Shown: positions 15,310-24,533, numbered from the stretch's first letter. The stretch: DNA of 64,000 nt from CAVQHY01 sp963712465 (GCA_963712465.1 CAVQHY010000008.1:1-64000), one strand, 5' to 3'. Made by a program: numbers and translations. Notes: generated by a model not told the origin, from the sequence alone.

Positions 15310-17434
15310 CCGTCTCCGCCGAGGGCTCCGGCTCCGCGTCGGCGTACGCGTCGTTGCCCAGAGCGGCGAGCCACCGACGCATCCACCGGTGGACGGTGCC
15401 GGGGCCGACGAGCATCTCGTCGGGCAGCTCGAAGTCGGAGGGAAGCAGCAGGAACGGGTACTGCTGGGGCCCGCCCATGCCGCCGTGCGAGCCGACGAGC
15501 TCCTCGAACGCAGCGACCTCCTCGAGGTTGGGCCAGTACGTCGAGTTGACCATGATGTCGGCGACGTGGGGGAAGCCGTCGGTGCGCTTCGCCTTTGCGG
15601 CGGCGTGCTCGCCGTACGGAGCGAGTGGATCCTCCCCGTCGACCCGGTTCTCGTCGAGGTAGTGCGTGCCGCCCTTGCCGATCACGACCGCGCCGTGCTC
15701 GGCGGAGTGGACGAGGAGGAACCCGATCGCGGGATGGTCTCGGAGCGTGGGGATCAGGTTCGGATGGAGCTCGTTCAGCTGCTCGAGGGTGAGCCGGCCC
15801 GGGACGCGGGGGAACGAGATGAGGCCGAGGTTGCCGGAGGCGAGCGCGACGAGCTCGGGCGGAGCCTCGGCCTCTCCCTTCGTTCCCGTGTCGGGCTTGC
15901 GCTGCTCCTCCGCGTCCGGCCCCAACGCGACGTGTCCCTCCTCGGACGTCTTCCCATGCGTCACCGCTCGCGTGATCCTGCCCGTCACGCCGCCTCCTGA
16001 GGCAGCCGCGGTCATCGTCGTGCTCAGGTGCATGAACCCTTCGTCGCCCATCTCGCCCTTCTCCACTTCGGCGCGCGTGGCCTGCTCGACGAGCTCCTCG
16101 AGCGTCATGTCGTAGCGCTGGTAGAACGTCGCCCCCTGCGATTGGCCGTGGTCCGAGAGGACGACGAGCCGGTAGGGCCTCGGCGCGTCCTCGGTCGCTC
16201 GCCGGATCCGCTCGAACGTCTGGTCGAGGTTGCGCAGGACGGCGAGCGTGTCCGGCCGCTCGATGCCAGAGTGATGAGCGACCTCGTCGTAGCCCGAGAA
16301 TGTGGCGTACACGACCGGCCTGCCGGCGTAGACGTCGCCGATCACCGCCGACATCGCGAGGTCGCGCTGGACGACGACCATAAACGCTCGCATCAGCGAG
16401 TAGACGAAGCCGCGGCGGATGCGCGGCCAGACGTCCAGGCGGGCCTGCTCGTTCGCGTTCCAGAGTTCCTTGCCGACGTCCGTGGCGAGGAGAACGAGCG
16501 TCCGCACGACCGAGTAGGGGTTCGAGAAGTACGCGAGGTAGCCGGCGCCCGTACGCTCGGCGTGCCGTTCCTTCTGACGCACGGTCGCGATCGTCAGCGA
16601 CGAGAACGGCGCGTCGCCCGAGTACATGTTCGAGCGGCTCGCCCCGTCGGCGTAGAGAAGCCCCTTTCCGGTCGACAGGCGCTCCTCGATCGCGAGGACG
16701 TCCTTCGGCGCCGACGATGCGACCGCACGGCCGAGCGCCTTGTCCCACCAACGGAACGCGGGAATGTCCTCGTTCGAGCCGAGCAGGAGCCCAGTCTGTG
16801 CTGCGCCGGTCTGCGACGACCAGTCCGTCTCCCACTTGACGAGACGATGCGACCCGTCCTGCACCCAGCGGGCGAAGTTGGGCGCGTTCCCATCCTGCAT
16901 CGCCCTGCGAAGCACGTCATACGCGAGCCCGTCGATCTCGAGGAAGATCACCCCCGGGATGTCAGAGGTGATCGCCCCGGTCTTCTGCATCTGGCGCTTC
17001 ACCGTGCGGCAAAGCAACGCGTCGTCGTCCCCGATCGAAAGAGCCGTCGTGACGACAACGTTCACAAGCGTCAGCCAGATCGCGAGCACGATCCCCTGCC
17101 AGAGCTTGTCGACGCTGAACCCCGAGCCGATCAGCTCGCCCACGATGTAGACGAAGAGGCCGTTGAGCGCGATGGCGCCGAGGCCGAGCGTCCAGACGGT
17201 GAACGGCAGCGCGTAGCGGATCAGCGCGGGCCAGATCAGAGCGTTAACCGCACCGAGGACCGCCGCCGCTAGAAGCGATGACCAGAAGCCCTCGACGCTG
17301 ACGCCGGGAATGAATGCGGCGCCAAGCCACAGAGCGAGCGTCGTGATCAGCCACGAGCTCAGCACGCGGATGAGGGTGGTGCGCCAGCCGGGGCTGTCCT
17401 GGGTCCTGCGTGTAATGGGCTTCGGTTTGCTCAT
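15287..17434 (-). CDS. Fusion: four-helix holin-like membrane domain plus type I phosphodiesterase/alkaline phosphatase domain
   Basis: A 715-residue protein. Residues about 20-135 hold four hydrophobic segments (LSSWLITTLALWLGAAFIPG; SSLLAAAVLGAVNALIWPAL; VWTLGLGAIALNGLFVYIVG; IVLAIWLTLVNVVVTTALSI), the layout of the 'mycobacterial 4-TMS holin' family. From about 160 a phosphodiesterase domain begins (GVIFLEIDGLAYDVL; TDWSSQTGAAQTGLLLGS), with ATFSGYDEVAHHSG and VVLSDHGQSQGATF metal-ligand motifs near 370 and 415, and GSHGGMGGPQQYPFLLLP near the end. The active site should face outside the membrane, acting on a lipid- or glycan-linked phosphodiester. The holin label describes a fold, not lysis. 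Confidence 0.82.
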   Translation of the reverse strand: MSKPKPITRRTQDSPGWRTTLIRVLSSWLITTLALWLGAAFIPGVSVEGFWSSLLAAAVLGAVNALIWPALIRYALPFTVWTLGLGAIALNGLFVYIVGELIGSGFSVDKLWQGIVLAIWLTLVNVVVTTALSIGDDDALLCRTVKRQMQKTGAITSDIPGVIFLEIDGLAYDVLRRAMQDGNAPNFARWVQDGSHRLVKWETDWSSQTGAAQTGLLLGSNEDIPAFRWWDKALGRAVASSAPKDVLAIEERLSTGKGLLYADGASRSNMYSGDAPFSSLTIATVRQKERHAERTGAGYLAYFSNPYSVVRTLVLLATDVGKELWNANEQARLDVWPRIRRGFVYSLMRAFMVVVQRDLAMSAVIGDVYAGRPVVYATFSGYDEVAHHSGIERPDTLAVLRNLDQTFERIRRATEDAPRPYRLVVLSDHGQSQGATFYQRYDMTLEELVEQATRAEVEKGEMGDEGFMHLSTTMTAAASGGGVTGRITRAVTHGKTSEEGHVALGPDAEEQRKPDTGTKGEAEAPPELVALASGNLGLISFPRVPGRLTLEQLNELHPNLIPTLRDHPAIGFLLVHSAEHGAVVIGKGGTHYLDENRVDGEDPLAPYGEHAAAKAKRTDGFPHVADIMVNSTYWPNLEEVAAFEELVGSHGGMGGPQQYPFLLLPSDFELPDEMLVGPGTVHRWMRRWLAALGNDAYADAEPEPSAETVTAPASP

Positions 17435-17691
17435 GCGATCGGCCCGACTCCGAGGCCGGAAGGGAAGGGCAGGATCCTACAAGGAGACGTCTCGGCCGGC
17501 ACAGGTGTCTGCACGGACACGGGCGCGAGCGCCAACTCCAGGCTCGAGCTCGATCAGGCAGCGGGGGCGTCGTAGCTTCGCTGTGTTCTCGTCGCGGTCG
17601 CTGGCGGTCGTCATGCGCGCTCGCGAGCAGGAACCGATCCCGCGTCGGGTCGGGCGCGATTGTCGCTGCACTTCGCTATCACTACTCGGCG

Positions 17692-18538
17692 ATGAGCCAG
17701 TACGCAGGCGCTGCCCTCGCTTCGGCTGAGGCGCAGGTTGCGGCCGCGCGCGACGATCCCGCGGCGCGTCTTGCCTTGGTCGTGCAGACATACCACGGGC
17801 CCGACCGGCCGCGCCCCGCGACACCTGCCGTTCCGACGGGCGGCGTTGTCGTTCATGCGCTGGCAGGCGCACCGCGGTGTACTGAATCCGCTCGACGCCT
17901 CGCCGCCCGGCAGCGTGTGGTGGCGAGCGGTCAACGAGCGACTGCTGCGGGACGGATGCGAGGCCGTTGCACTCGTCGGCGGCGTGGCCGGAGAGCCGTC
18001 GTCGCAGGCCGTGCGGCTGTGGCTGGAGTTCATCGCGAGACCGACGGGGCGGAACTGGTACCGAGCTCATAACGCGAGCATCGTGGTTGCCTACCTGGAA
18101 CACCGTGACCTCGCCGAAGCAGAGAGCGCGCCGGAGCGCTTCTTCATGAACGTCGCGCTGGTCCGCGTGCTCTACGCGCACGCACTCGTCGGGGCGCCGC
18201 GCCTTGCGCTGGGACCGACACGTGTGGCGCTCCCCGCACATGCCACCGGTCGGGCGGGTTCTCGAACGCGCCACCAGGGCCCGGTGAAACCAGGCGAGCG
18301 TTCCGCTCGTCGAGCGATCGAAAACGCAAGCGGCCGGTCGACCGTAAGGCCCACGGCGCGGCGCATGCGTTCGCACGCCTTCGTGCTCGCTGAGTGCGAC
18401 CCAGTGCCCCCTAGCACCGACGAAGAACCGCCCTTGAAGCGACCCGGAGCGAGCTCTGGAGCCGTCTCGCTGACACTCAAGAACTCGCTCCAGAACTGGC
18501 CCAGTGGTCCTCAGGGGAGTTCTTTCAAACCCTCCTGA
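17692..18538 (+). pseudogene. Unknown protein gene with an apparent frameshift near 17800-17825
   Basis: From the ATG at 17692 the frame reads MSQYAGAALASAEAQVAAAR...LALVVQTYHGPDRP, then loses its protein character. The +1 frame takes over with RRAALSFMRWQAHRGVLNPL, SVWWRAVNERLLRDGCEAVA, LWLEFIARPTGRNWYRAHNA, IVVAYLEHRDLAEAESAPER and FFMNVALVRVLYAHALV, up to about 18220. The tail to 18538 is low in protein character. The join suggests one gene with a one-base indel, either real decay or a read error. No family is recognised; the W/R/Y-rich helices give no clear catalytic signature. No ribosome-binding site is obvious. The gap 17435-17691 before it holds nothing supportable. Confidence 0.5.
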
Positions 18539-18597
18539 AAGTCTTAAAGACCTGCTCGACGGACGACTCTAGGATCTCACGAGTCGCCATTCCAAGC

Positions 18598-18632
18598 AAC
18601 AACGGGCGCTCGGTTCCCGGACGCTCGTTGTT
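18598..18632 (-). terminator. Hairpin directly behind the phosphoesterase gene
   Basis: AACAACGGGCGCTCGG (18598-18613) pairs with CCGGACGCTCGTTGTT (18617-18632) over 16 positions with one mismatch and two G-T pairs, around a TTC loop. The stem touches the last base of the minus-strand stop codon at 18632. The T-rich GTTGTTGCTTGG on the exit side fits a factor-independent terminator. Confidence 0.6.
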
Positions 18633-20170
18633 CAGTGGACTTCGCCTTCCGGGGCCAGTTTGGGGAAGTAGTGCCAGGCGACGTCTCTGAGGACCTCGAT
18701 GATCAGCTCTGACGTGGGTTGCACGTTGGGGTCGCCGAGTTGCGGCGGGAGGTTCTTCACTCCCAGTTCCTTGACGTGTTCGATGATGCCTGACCCGATG
18801 GTCTTCCCGAGTCCGCTGAGGGCTTTGTCGATTAGTGCGTAGTCGATCGCCCATTCGGGAACAGGCTGCGCTTCGACGGTCGTCCAGGTGTCGGGGCTAC
18901 GTGGTGTCTCGCGGGTGAAGAGGTGGTCGAAGGTACGCGCCGACGCGTCACGTTCAGTGAGCGCATCGCCGAGTCCCCACGTCTTTCGCAAGGTCGCGAT
19001 CAGTGATGTGTGGCGGTACTCCTCGTTGTAGACCGAGCCAGGTTCGACCCATGGCGACACGAGGATGGCGGGAACGCGGTACCCGGAGCGGTCGAACTTG
19101 AAGCCCATCTCGCCTGCCGGTGCCGCCGGGTTGGGCGGAGCGGCCGGGCCGGGCGGCACGTGGTCGTAGGTTCCACCGGGTTCGTCCCAGCCGATCAGCA
19201 GGGTCGTGTTCCAGACGTTCGAGCCTGACTCCGAGGTCGCGCCCCGGTAGGCGTTGAACACTCGCGCGAGGAAGGCTTCACCGCCGAGCACCGAGGACGG
19301 CGTGTCGACTGCGATGTCTTTGTTGTCACCGAGGAATGACCGGCCCGCTGCAGGGTGGTAGTCGCCGTGTCCGGACAACATGTTCGGCTCGATCAGGGCG
19401 AAGTCGGGCAGGGTTCCGGCGGCGGCATCCTGTTCGAACTCGGCGAATGGCACGAAGTTCGTCGCCAACCGGTCTTTCAACCGCGAGAAATGGATCACTC
19501 CGGCGAAGGACAACGGCATCGACTGCACGTAGACCTTCCACGTCTTACCGTGCTGCTCCAGCCGCTCGAAGATCGTCTCTGCATCGTTCTTCGTGAACCA
19601 CTTCTTCGCCGGGCTGTTCACGACCAGGCCCGACGAGGTCGCCGCCGTCCAGAACGACCTGTTCATGAACGTCTGCGACGGCACCTCGCAGAACCAATGG
19701 TCGAACACCCCGAAGTCCCGCGCGACCGCGCTCAGCACAGGCACCTGCTCCGGCGTGTACCCAGTCATAATGTGGGCGTACTCCTCGAAGGTCGGCTGGC
19801 GACCCACCTCACCGGTGAACGTGCTGATGTAGTCGGTGACGAACCCGTCCATCGTCGGTGTCGCGCCCGCCGCGGGCGCGTTCCAGGGCTCCGTCACGCC
19901 CTCGCCGATCTTGAACCGGTTGTGCTCGTCGAGGACGTTGAAAAGCTGCGTGTTGGTGTGGTACCACTCCTCGCCCGAATCCGGGTTCGGCGAGTCCATA
20001 TCGGTCGCGACCGCGTACGGAACAACCTTGCGCTCGGCGCCGTGCTCGGCCCACTCCGGAATCGGATTACTCAGCTCCTTGCCGATCACGCCCTCGAACG
20101 TCTTGCCGTCCTCCGGGCCGTAGAGATGCCCGAGCATGTTGTCGAGCGAGCGGTTCTCGAAAAGCACCAC
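18632..20170 (-). CDS. Phospholipase C-like phosphoesterase (alkaline phosphatase fold)
   Basis: A 512-residue protein. VLFENRSLDNMLGHLYG is the opening metal-binding motif of the family that includes PLC-type and acid-phosphatase-like esterases. FDHWFCEVPSQTFMNRSFWT, LIEPNMLSGHGDYHP, LLIGWDEPGGTYDHVPPG and RVPAILVSPWVEPGSVYNEEYRHTSLIATLRKTWG follow in order. It should hydrolyse a phosphodiester, probably outside the cell. From the GTG at 20170 it lacks the usual signal peptide and part of the first strand. The upstream frame reads LDHVVV just before the start but has no good initiation codon, so the 5' end may be damaged. A hairpin follows the stop. Confidence 0.82.
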   Translation of the reverse strand: MVLFENRSLDNMLGHLYGPEDGKTFEGVIGKELSNPIPEWAEHGAERKVVPYAVATDMDSPNPDSGEEWYHTNTQLFNVLDEHNRFKIGEGVTEPWNAPAAGATPTMDGFVTDYISTFTGEVGRQPTFEEYAHIMTGYTPEQVPVLSAVARDFGVFDHWFCEVPSQTFMNRSFWTAATSSGLVVNSPAKKWFTKNDAETIFERLEQHGKTWKVYVQSMPLSFAGVIHFSRLKDRLATNFVPFAEFEQDAAAGTLPDFALIEPNMLSGHGDYHPAAGRSFLGDNKDIAVDTPSSVLGGEAFLARVFNAYRGATSESGSNVWNTTLLIGWDEPGGTYDHVPPGPAAPPNPAAPAGEMGFKFDRSGYRVPAILVSPWVEPGSVYNEEYRHTSLIATLRKTWGLGDALTERDASARTFDHLFTRETPRSPDTWTTVEAQPVPEWAIDYALIDKALSGLGKTIGSGIIEHVKELGVKNLPPQLGDPNVQPTSELIIEVLRDVAWHYFPKLAPEGEVH

Positions 20171-20459
20171 GACAACATGGTCGAGTGCATGGCACGGAGT
20201 GCATTGGCACGGGTAGCTGAGGCAGACACGCAGGTCTCCATTCGTTCGAATTGTGAGCCAACGGCGAAGACCCTAACGCTGTGGATCGGAGAACGATTCG
20301 AACACCGACGCAGTTCGGACGCGGGAGCGGTGCCGATACCAACCGCCTCTGGCCTCCGCGCCGCCGGAGCCCAGCCTTATCGAGTCCCAGCGCACATCGT
20401 CGGCGACGGTTCAAGCCCACGACGGTAGCCATAACACGTTGCGGGAATTACAACGGAAA
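20171..20459. other. Gap between the phosphoesterase gene and the tmRNA 3' end
   Basis: This stretch of about 290 bases shows no supportable gene. The minus-strand frame leading into the phosphoesterase is open for some 90 bases (a Cys-rich reading, ending LDHVVVV), and may be the lost 5' end of that gene. Confidence 0.4.
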
Positions 20460-20821
20460 TGGAGGCGGCGGGAATCGAACCCGCGTCCACGGATGCACCG
20501 GGGAGAGCGTCTACAAGCATAGTCCGCGCTTTCGTTTCGACCGCCGGCCGGCTCGCGGACGGCCTACCGACGGGCTAGCCATCCTTTGTGGTCCCGCCTC
20601 GGGCGATTGGCTCTCCCTCGGCGTCTAGCCCGTTCGTTGACGCCGGTGATCCGATCCACGGGCCGAGACCGGTCCGACGCGTTGCCTAACGGTTAATTAG
20701 GCAGCGAGTGCGAGTTCGTTATCCGCACTTGCGTTGTTCCCGGTGGATTTACGAGGCCAACCGGGGACCTCGGCTTGCAGCTCATCCGGCGAGCCACCCA
20801 TGTCGAAACCAGGACGCCCCC
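20460..20821 (-). ncRNA. ssrA: Transfer-messenger RNA (tmRNA)
   Basis: A 362-base one-piece tmRNA. The 5' end GGGGGCGTCCTGGTTTCGAC (20821 downwards) carries the universal GGTTTCGAC, and the 3' end has a T-arm GCGGGTTCGATTCCCGC. The first seven bases GGGGGCG pair with the closing CGCCTCC to form the acceptor stem, ending in a discriminator A at 20460; CCA is not encoded. The tag frame near 20700-20740 reads NNASADNELALAA and stops at TAA TTAA; the exact resume codon was not fixed. Together with SmpB it frees stalled ribosomes and marks the product for proteolysis. It lies 27 bases downstream of smpB on the same strand. Confidence 0.95.
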
Positions 20822-20831
20822 AGACGGTCGC

Positions 20832-20837
20832 AGTATA
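20832..20837 (-). promoter_or_regulatory. Likely -10 element of the tmRNA promoter
   Basis: TATACT stands 10 bases before the tmRNA 5' end on the minus strand, between the smpB stop and ssrA. No good -35 hexamer is present at 16-18 bases. It would give ssrA its own transcription start, separate from smpB. Confidence 0.5.
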
Positions 20838-20848
20838 GCCGTGCTGCC

Positions 20849-21322
20849 TCAGTCCTCCCGCCGGCCCGTCTTCAGCGCGCGCTCGATCTGCCGTCGCGCG
20901 TCGCGGTCGGCGAGGTCACGACGGCGGTCGCGCACGTCCTTGCCCCGCGCGAGCGCGAGCTCCACCTTGACGCGACCGTCCTTCCAGTACAGACGGGTCG
21001 GCACGATCGTCAGCCCCTTCTCGGCCACATTCGCGGCGAGCGAGTCGATCTCCCTCCGGTGGAGCAGGAGCTTGCGGTCTCGGTCGGGGTCGTGGTTTGC
21101 GAGGTTTCCCTGCGCGTACTCGGGGATGTGGGCCCCGACGAGATAGACCCCGTCGCTGCGGACGTCGGCGAACGAGCGCTGGAGGGTGACGTGCCCTTCG
21201 CGGAGAGTCTTCACCTCCGTTCCGGTAAGCGCTACGCCCGCCTCGACGCGGTCGAGGAGCTCGTACTCGTGCCGTGCACGCCGGTTCTCCGCGATCGGCT
21301 TGGTTCCGGTCGTCCTGGCCAT
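20849..21322 (-). CDS. smpB: SsrA-binding protein SmpB
   Basis: A 157-residue protein, the usual length. IAENRRARHEYELLDRVEAGVALTGTEVKTLREGHVTLQ opens the OB-fold, AHIPEYAQGNLANHDPDRDRKLLLHRREID is the signature, and LTIVPTRLYWKDGRVKVELALARGK leads to the basic tail DVRDRRRDLADRDARRQIERAL, which enters the mRNA channel. It binds the tRNA-like part of tmRNA and delivers it to stalled ribosomes. The tmRNA gene lies 27 bases downstream. The 220 bases upstream (21323-21549) hold no gene I can see. Confidence 0.97.
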   Translation of the reverse strand: MARTTGTKPIAENRRARHEYELLDRVEAGVALTGTEVKTLREGHVTLQRSFADVRSDGVYLVGAHIPEYAQGNLANHDPDRDRKLLLHRREIDSLAANVAEKGLTIVPTRLYWKDGRVKVELALARGKDVRDRRRDLADRDARRQIERALKTGRRED

Positions 21323-21549
21323 CGCCCCATGGTACGTCCCGGACCAAAAAAATTCGCCGAGCCGGTTTCGCTTTCGTCTACCCCCCCGACGGACATTCCG
21401 CTTCCGCGTAGTGCCTACCGGGAGAGCTTCGACCTAGTCGCGCTCCGTGCTCGGCGCAAGCGGAAACCTACGGCACAGTCACCCTCGGACGCAAGGCCGG
21501 TCGGAAGTCAATTCCCGCAAAGAGCACACTTTCCCTCGATGCCCAGCCG

Positions 21550-23256
21550 CTACGTCGGTGCCGGTGCGAGCTCGATCTTTCCTTCGACCCGCTTGACGGC
21601 GTCGACCCTGACCCGGAGCGGGTCGCCGAGCCGCACCGTCGCTCCGCTGCGACGACCGACGAGCGCGGTGCCGAGCGGGTTCAGCTCGTAGTACTCGCCG
21701 TGCAGCTTCCTCGCGGGAAGGTACCCCTCGAATACGCCGTCGAACCGCACGAAGGCCCCCGAGCCGATCAGCCCGATCACCTCGCCTTCGAACACCTGCT
21801 CCCAGCCGGTCTCGAACAGCCTCCGGTCGAGGAGCCAGGCGAGGCAGAGCCCGTCCGCCCCGTGCTCAGCCTTTGCGGCCTCCCGCTCGCGGAGAGACGT
21901 CGAGTCGGCAAGCGCATCCAGATCGGCGGGCGCCGGCGCGTCGGCGAGATCGAGCTCGCGCAGGAGCGCGCGGTGACAGACGAGGTCCGGGTAGCGCCGG
22001 ATCGGCGAGGTGAAGTGGCAATACGCCTTGCTCGCGAGCCCCGAGTGGCCGAGATTGGCAGCGTCGTAGCGCGCCTGCTTGAGCGCCCGCAGGACGAGTG
22101 CCGGAAACGCCTCCGTCCCTCGTCCCGACCGGTGCGCGTACTCGCCCACCCGCGCGGCGAGGCGCGCGGCGAGCCGAGCCGACTCCGCCGGAGTCAGATG
22201 CTCCGGCACCGGCGGCGTCGGAACCTCGAGGTCTGCGAGCTTCGCGACCAGCAGCTCGACTGACTGCGGGTCGGGCCGTTCGTGAACGCGGAACAGGGTC
22301 TCACTTCTCCGAGCGGCTAGGAAGTCGCCGACGGCCTCGTTCGCGAGGATCATGTGCTCCTCGACCAGCATGTGCGCAAGGGGCTCCACCTCGATCCAGG
22401 CTCGTTCGACCCCGCCGTGCCCGTCGAATGCGAACTCGATCTCACCGGTCTCGATCTGAAGCGCGCCTCGCCCGTAGCGACGGCGACGAAGCTCACTCGC
22501 CAGCCTGTGCGCGAGTCGCAGGGCATCGGCGAGGTCGCCGCCGGCCTGCGCGGTGCCTGCGAGCACCGCCTCGGCGTGCGTGTACGTCAGCCGATCTCGA
22601 CTTCGGATCAGGCTGCGGTAGAAGGCGGGCTCGCCCACCCGTAGATCGCCGTCGAACGGGATCTCGATCGTGACGCAGCGGCGATCCTCATGCGGGCGAA
22701 GGCTGCACAGGTCAGCCGAGAGCCGCCCGGGAAGCATCGGCTCGACGGTTCCCGGCACGTAGACGGAGTTGGCCCGATCGGCCGCGTCCCGGTCGAGCGG
22801 TGAGCCGGCCGGCACGTAGTCCGAGACGTCGGCGATGTGCACCCAGACGCGAACGCCGTCTCCTTCCGCGCGCAAGCTGAGCGCATCGTCGAAGTCCTGA
22901 GCGCCATCGGGATCGATCGTGAACGCATGCAGGGAGCGAAGGTCGACGCGGCCCGGATCGGGCCCGGCAGGCTGCGAGAGCAGAGGCAGCGGCGGCGGAG
23001 CGCGGCGCAGGCCCAGGTGCCACAGATGCGCCTCGAGCACCGCCTCGATCGCGCTCGGTCGACCGAGCACCCGCTCGATCCGCGCTCTGCCACGCCCGCC
23101 GGGTCGCGACCGCGGAAGCTCGAGCACCACCAGGTCGCCGACGGCGGCGTCACCTGCCCCCTTGCGATCGACGACGACGGGCACGCCGCCCGCGAAGAAC
23201 GGCTCGCCGACGAGCAGCTTGCCGCGACGGGCAAGCTCGCAGACCAGGGTCTCCAA
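21550..23256 (-). CDS. rnr: RNase II/R-family 3'-5' exoribonuclease
   Basis: A 568-residue protein. The RNB catalytic domain spans about 105-430: HAFTIDPDGAQDFDDALSL with the metal-binding Asp cluster, VWVHIADVSDYVPAGSPLDRDA, ANSVYVPGTVEPMLPGRLSADLCSL, LVEEHMILANEAVGDF and HFTSPIRRYPDLVCHRAL. An S1-like RNA-binding end follows (VFEGEVIGLIGSGAFVRFDGVFEGYLP). It is shorter than classical RNase R (about 700-800), with only one small N-terminal OB-like region, so it may be nearer to RNase II. Its start lies one base from the stop of the S41 peptidase, so the two are co-transcribed. Confidence 0.88.
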   Translation of the reverse strand: METLVCELARRGKLLVGEPFFAGGVPVVVDRKGAGDAAVGDLVVLELPRSRPGGRGRARIERVLGRPSAIEAVLEAHLWHLGLRRAPPPLPLLSQPAGPDPGRVDLRSLHAFTIDPDGAQDFDDALSLRAEGDGVRVWVHIADVSDYVPAGSPLDRDAADRANSVYVPGTVEPMLPGRLSADLCSLRPHEDRRCVTIEIPFDGDLRVGEPAFYRSLIRSRDRLTYTHAEAVLAGTAQAGGDLADALRLAHRLASELRRRRYGRGALQIETGEIEFAFDGHGGVERAWIEVEPLAHMLVEEHMILANEAVGDFLAARRSETLFRVHERPDPQSVELLVAKLADLEVPTPPVPEHLTPAESARLAARLAARVGEYAHRSGRGTEAFPALVLRALKQARYDAANLGHSGLASKAYCHFTSPIRRYPDLVCHRALLRELDLADAPAPADLDALADSTSLREREAAKAEHGADGLCLAWLLDRRLFETGWEQVFEGEVIGLIGSGAFVRFDGVFEGYLPARKLHGEYYELNPLGTALVGRRSGATVRLGDPLRVRVDAVKRVEGKIELAPAPT

Positions 23257-23257
23257 G

Positions 23258-24487
23258 CTATCTCAGCTGTCGAAGCGCGATGCGCTCGAGCTCGTCGAAG
23301 AGCACGTCCTCCGCGACGATGACCCCCTCGTCATACGGGGTCAGAGGATCGTCCGTGGCCGCGACACCGGGTGTGAGGCCGCGGCCGATGATGTCCTCAC
23401 CTGTCGGCGTCCGGTAGGTCGCGGTCGTCAGCTTCAGCGCGGCTCCGTTCGAGAGCTCCACGACCGACTGCACCGAGGTCTTGCCGTAGGTGCTCTCGCC
23501 GACGACGACGGCGCGGCGATGGTCACCGAGCGCCGCAGCGACGATCTCGGCGGCGCTGGCGCTACCGCGATCGACGAGCACGACGAGCGGGAGCTTCGGA
23601 CGGCGCGGACGACCCGAGACCCGATAGACGAGCCGGTCCTGATGCTCTCCCTCGACCGTGCAGACCACACCCTTGTCGAGGAAGAACGAGACGACCCGAA
23701 CGGCCTGGTCGAGTAGCCCGCCCGGATTCCCGCGGAGGTCGAGGACGAGTCCCTTCGCCCCGTTCTCGACGAGCAGCGTCGAGGCGGTCTCGAGCCGTTC
23801 GGCGGCATTGGCTGCGAACGCCGTCAGGCGGACGTAGCCGACCTTCGTCCGCTGCACGGTGATCATGCGATAGCGAAGCGACGGAGACGCGATCCGCTTG
23901 CGAACCACCGTGAAGCGCATCACGCCGGCCTCGGGACGTCGGACGGCGAGGCGAACGATCGTCCCTTCCTCGCCCTTCATGAGCGCCAGCGACTGCGCAT
24001 AGGTCATGTGTCGGGCAGGTTTTCCGTCGATCCTGACGATCACGTCGCCCTTGCGGATCCCCGCCTCCCGTGCCGGCCCTTCGAGGGCGGCGGTGACGAT
24101 CAGGCCCTCACGCACCTGCCCGACGTTGAGCCCGACGCCCGAGTAGGTTCGCGCCGTCTGGCTGCGAAGCGACGCGTACTCGTCCGGCTCGAGGTACTGC
24201 GTGTACGGATCGCCGAGGTCATCGATGATCTCGTCAACCGACTCCTGCACGAGGATCGTCGGCTTGACCGGCCGGTAATAGGCGTCGAGCAGGAGCCTCC
24301 GCACCTCGTGCGTGACGGCGCTCACGCGGGGATGCGTCGGGGCGAACCTCGGAACCATCGTGGCCCTCGTCGGCACCGAGCGCGCCGCGGCGCTGCGCTC
24401 GTCGGCGCCCAGACCGGCGACGACCAAGGATGCGAACGCTCCCCCGAGCAGGAGCAACAACGCACCACACAAAACCACCCGTCTCAT
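23258..24487 (-). CDS. S41 carboxy-terminal processing peptidase
   Basis: A 409-residue protein. An N-terminal membrane anchor or signal (VVLCGALLLLLGGAFASLVVAG) is followed by DDLGDPYTQYLEPDEYASL, a PDZ domain (SGVGLNVGQVREGLIVTAAL to about 200) and the protease core. LVLDLRGNPGGLLDQAV is the oxyanion strand, VLVDRGSASAAEIVA carries the nucleophile Ser and VVGESTYGKTSVQSVV the general-base Lys. It acts outside the membrane on exported proteins. Its place behind ftsEX, which controls peptidoglycan hydrolases, fits a cell-wall role, though that link is inference. Confidence 0.92.
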   Translation of the reverse strand: MRRVVLCGALLLLLGGAFASLVVAGLGADERSAAARSVPTRATMVPRFAPTHPRVSAVTHEVRRLLLDAYYRPVKPTILVQESVDEIIDDLGDPYTQYLEPDEYASLRSQTARTYSGVGLNVGQVREGLIVTAALEGPAREAGIRKGDVIVRIDGKPARHMTYAQSLALMKGEEGTIVRLAVRRPEAGVMRFTVVRKRIASPSLRYRMITVQRTKVGYVRLTAFAANAAERLETASTLLVENGAKGLVLDLRGNPGGLLDQAVRVVSFFLDKGVVCTVEGEHQDRLVYRVSGRPRRPKLPLVVLVDRGSASAAEIVAAALGDHRRAVVVGESTYGKTSVQSVVELSNGAALKLTTATYRTPTGEDIIGRGLTPGVAATDDPLTPYDEGVIVAEDVLFDELERIALRQLR

Positions 24488-24533
24488 CCGGCGCGGGGTG
24501 AGTCTAGCGGAGCGCTTGGGCGCGCCCCGCCGG

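Noticed and set aside
20461..20495. T-arm-like sequence suggesting a tRNA
   Set aside because: It is the 3' tRNA-like end of the tmRNA; there is no anticodon stem next to it.
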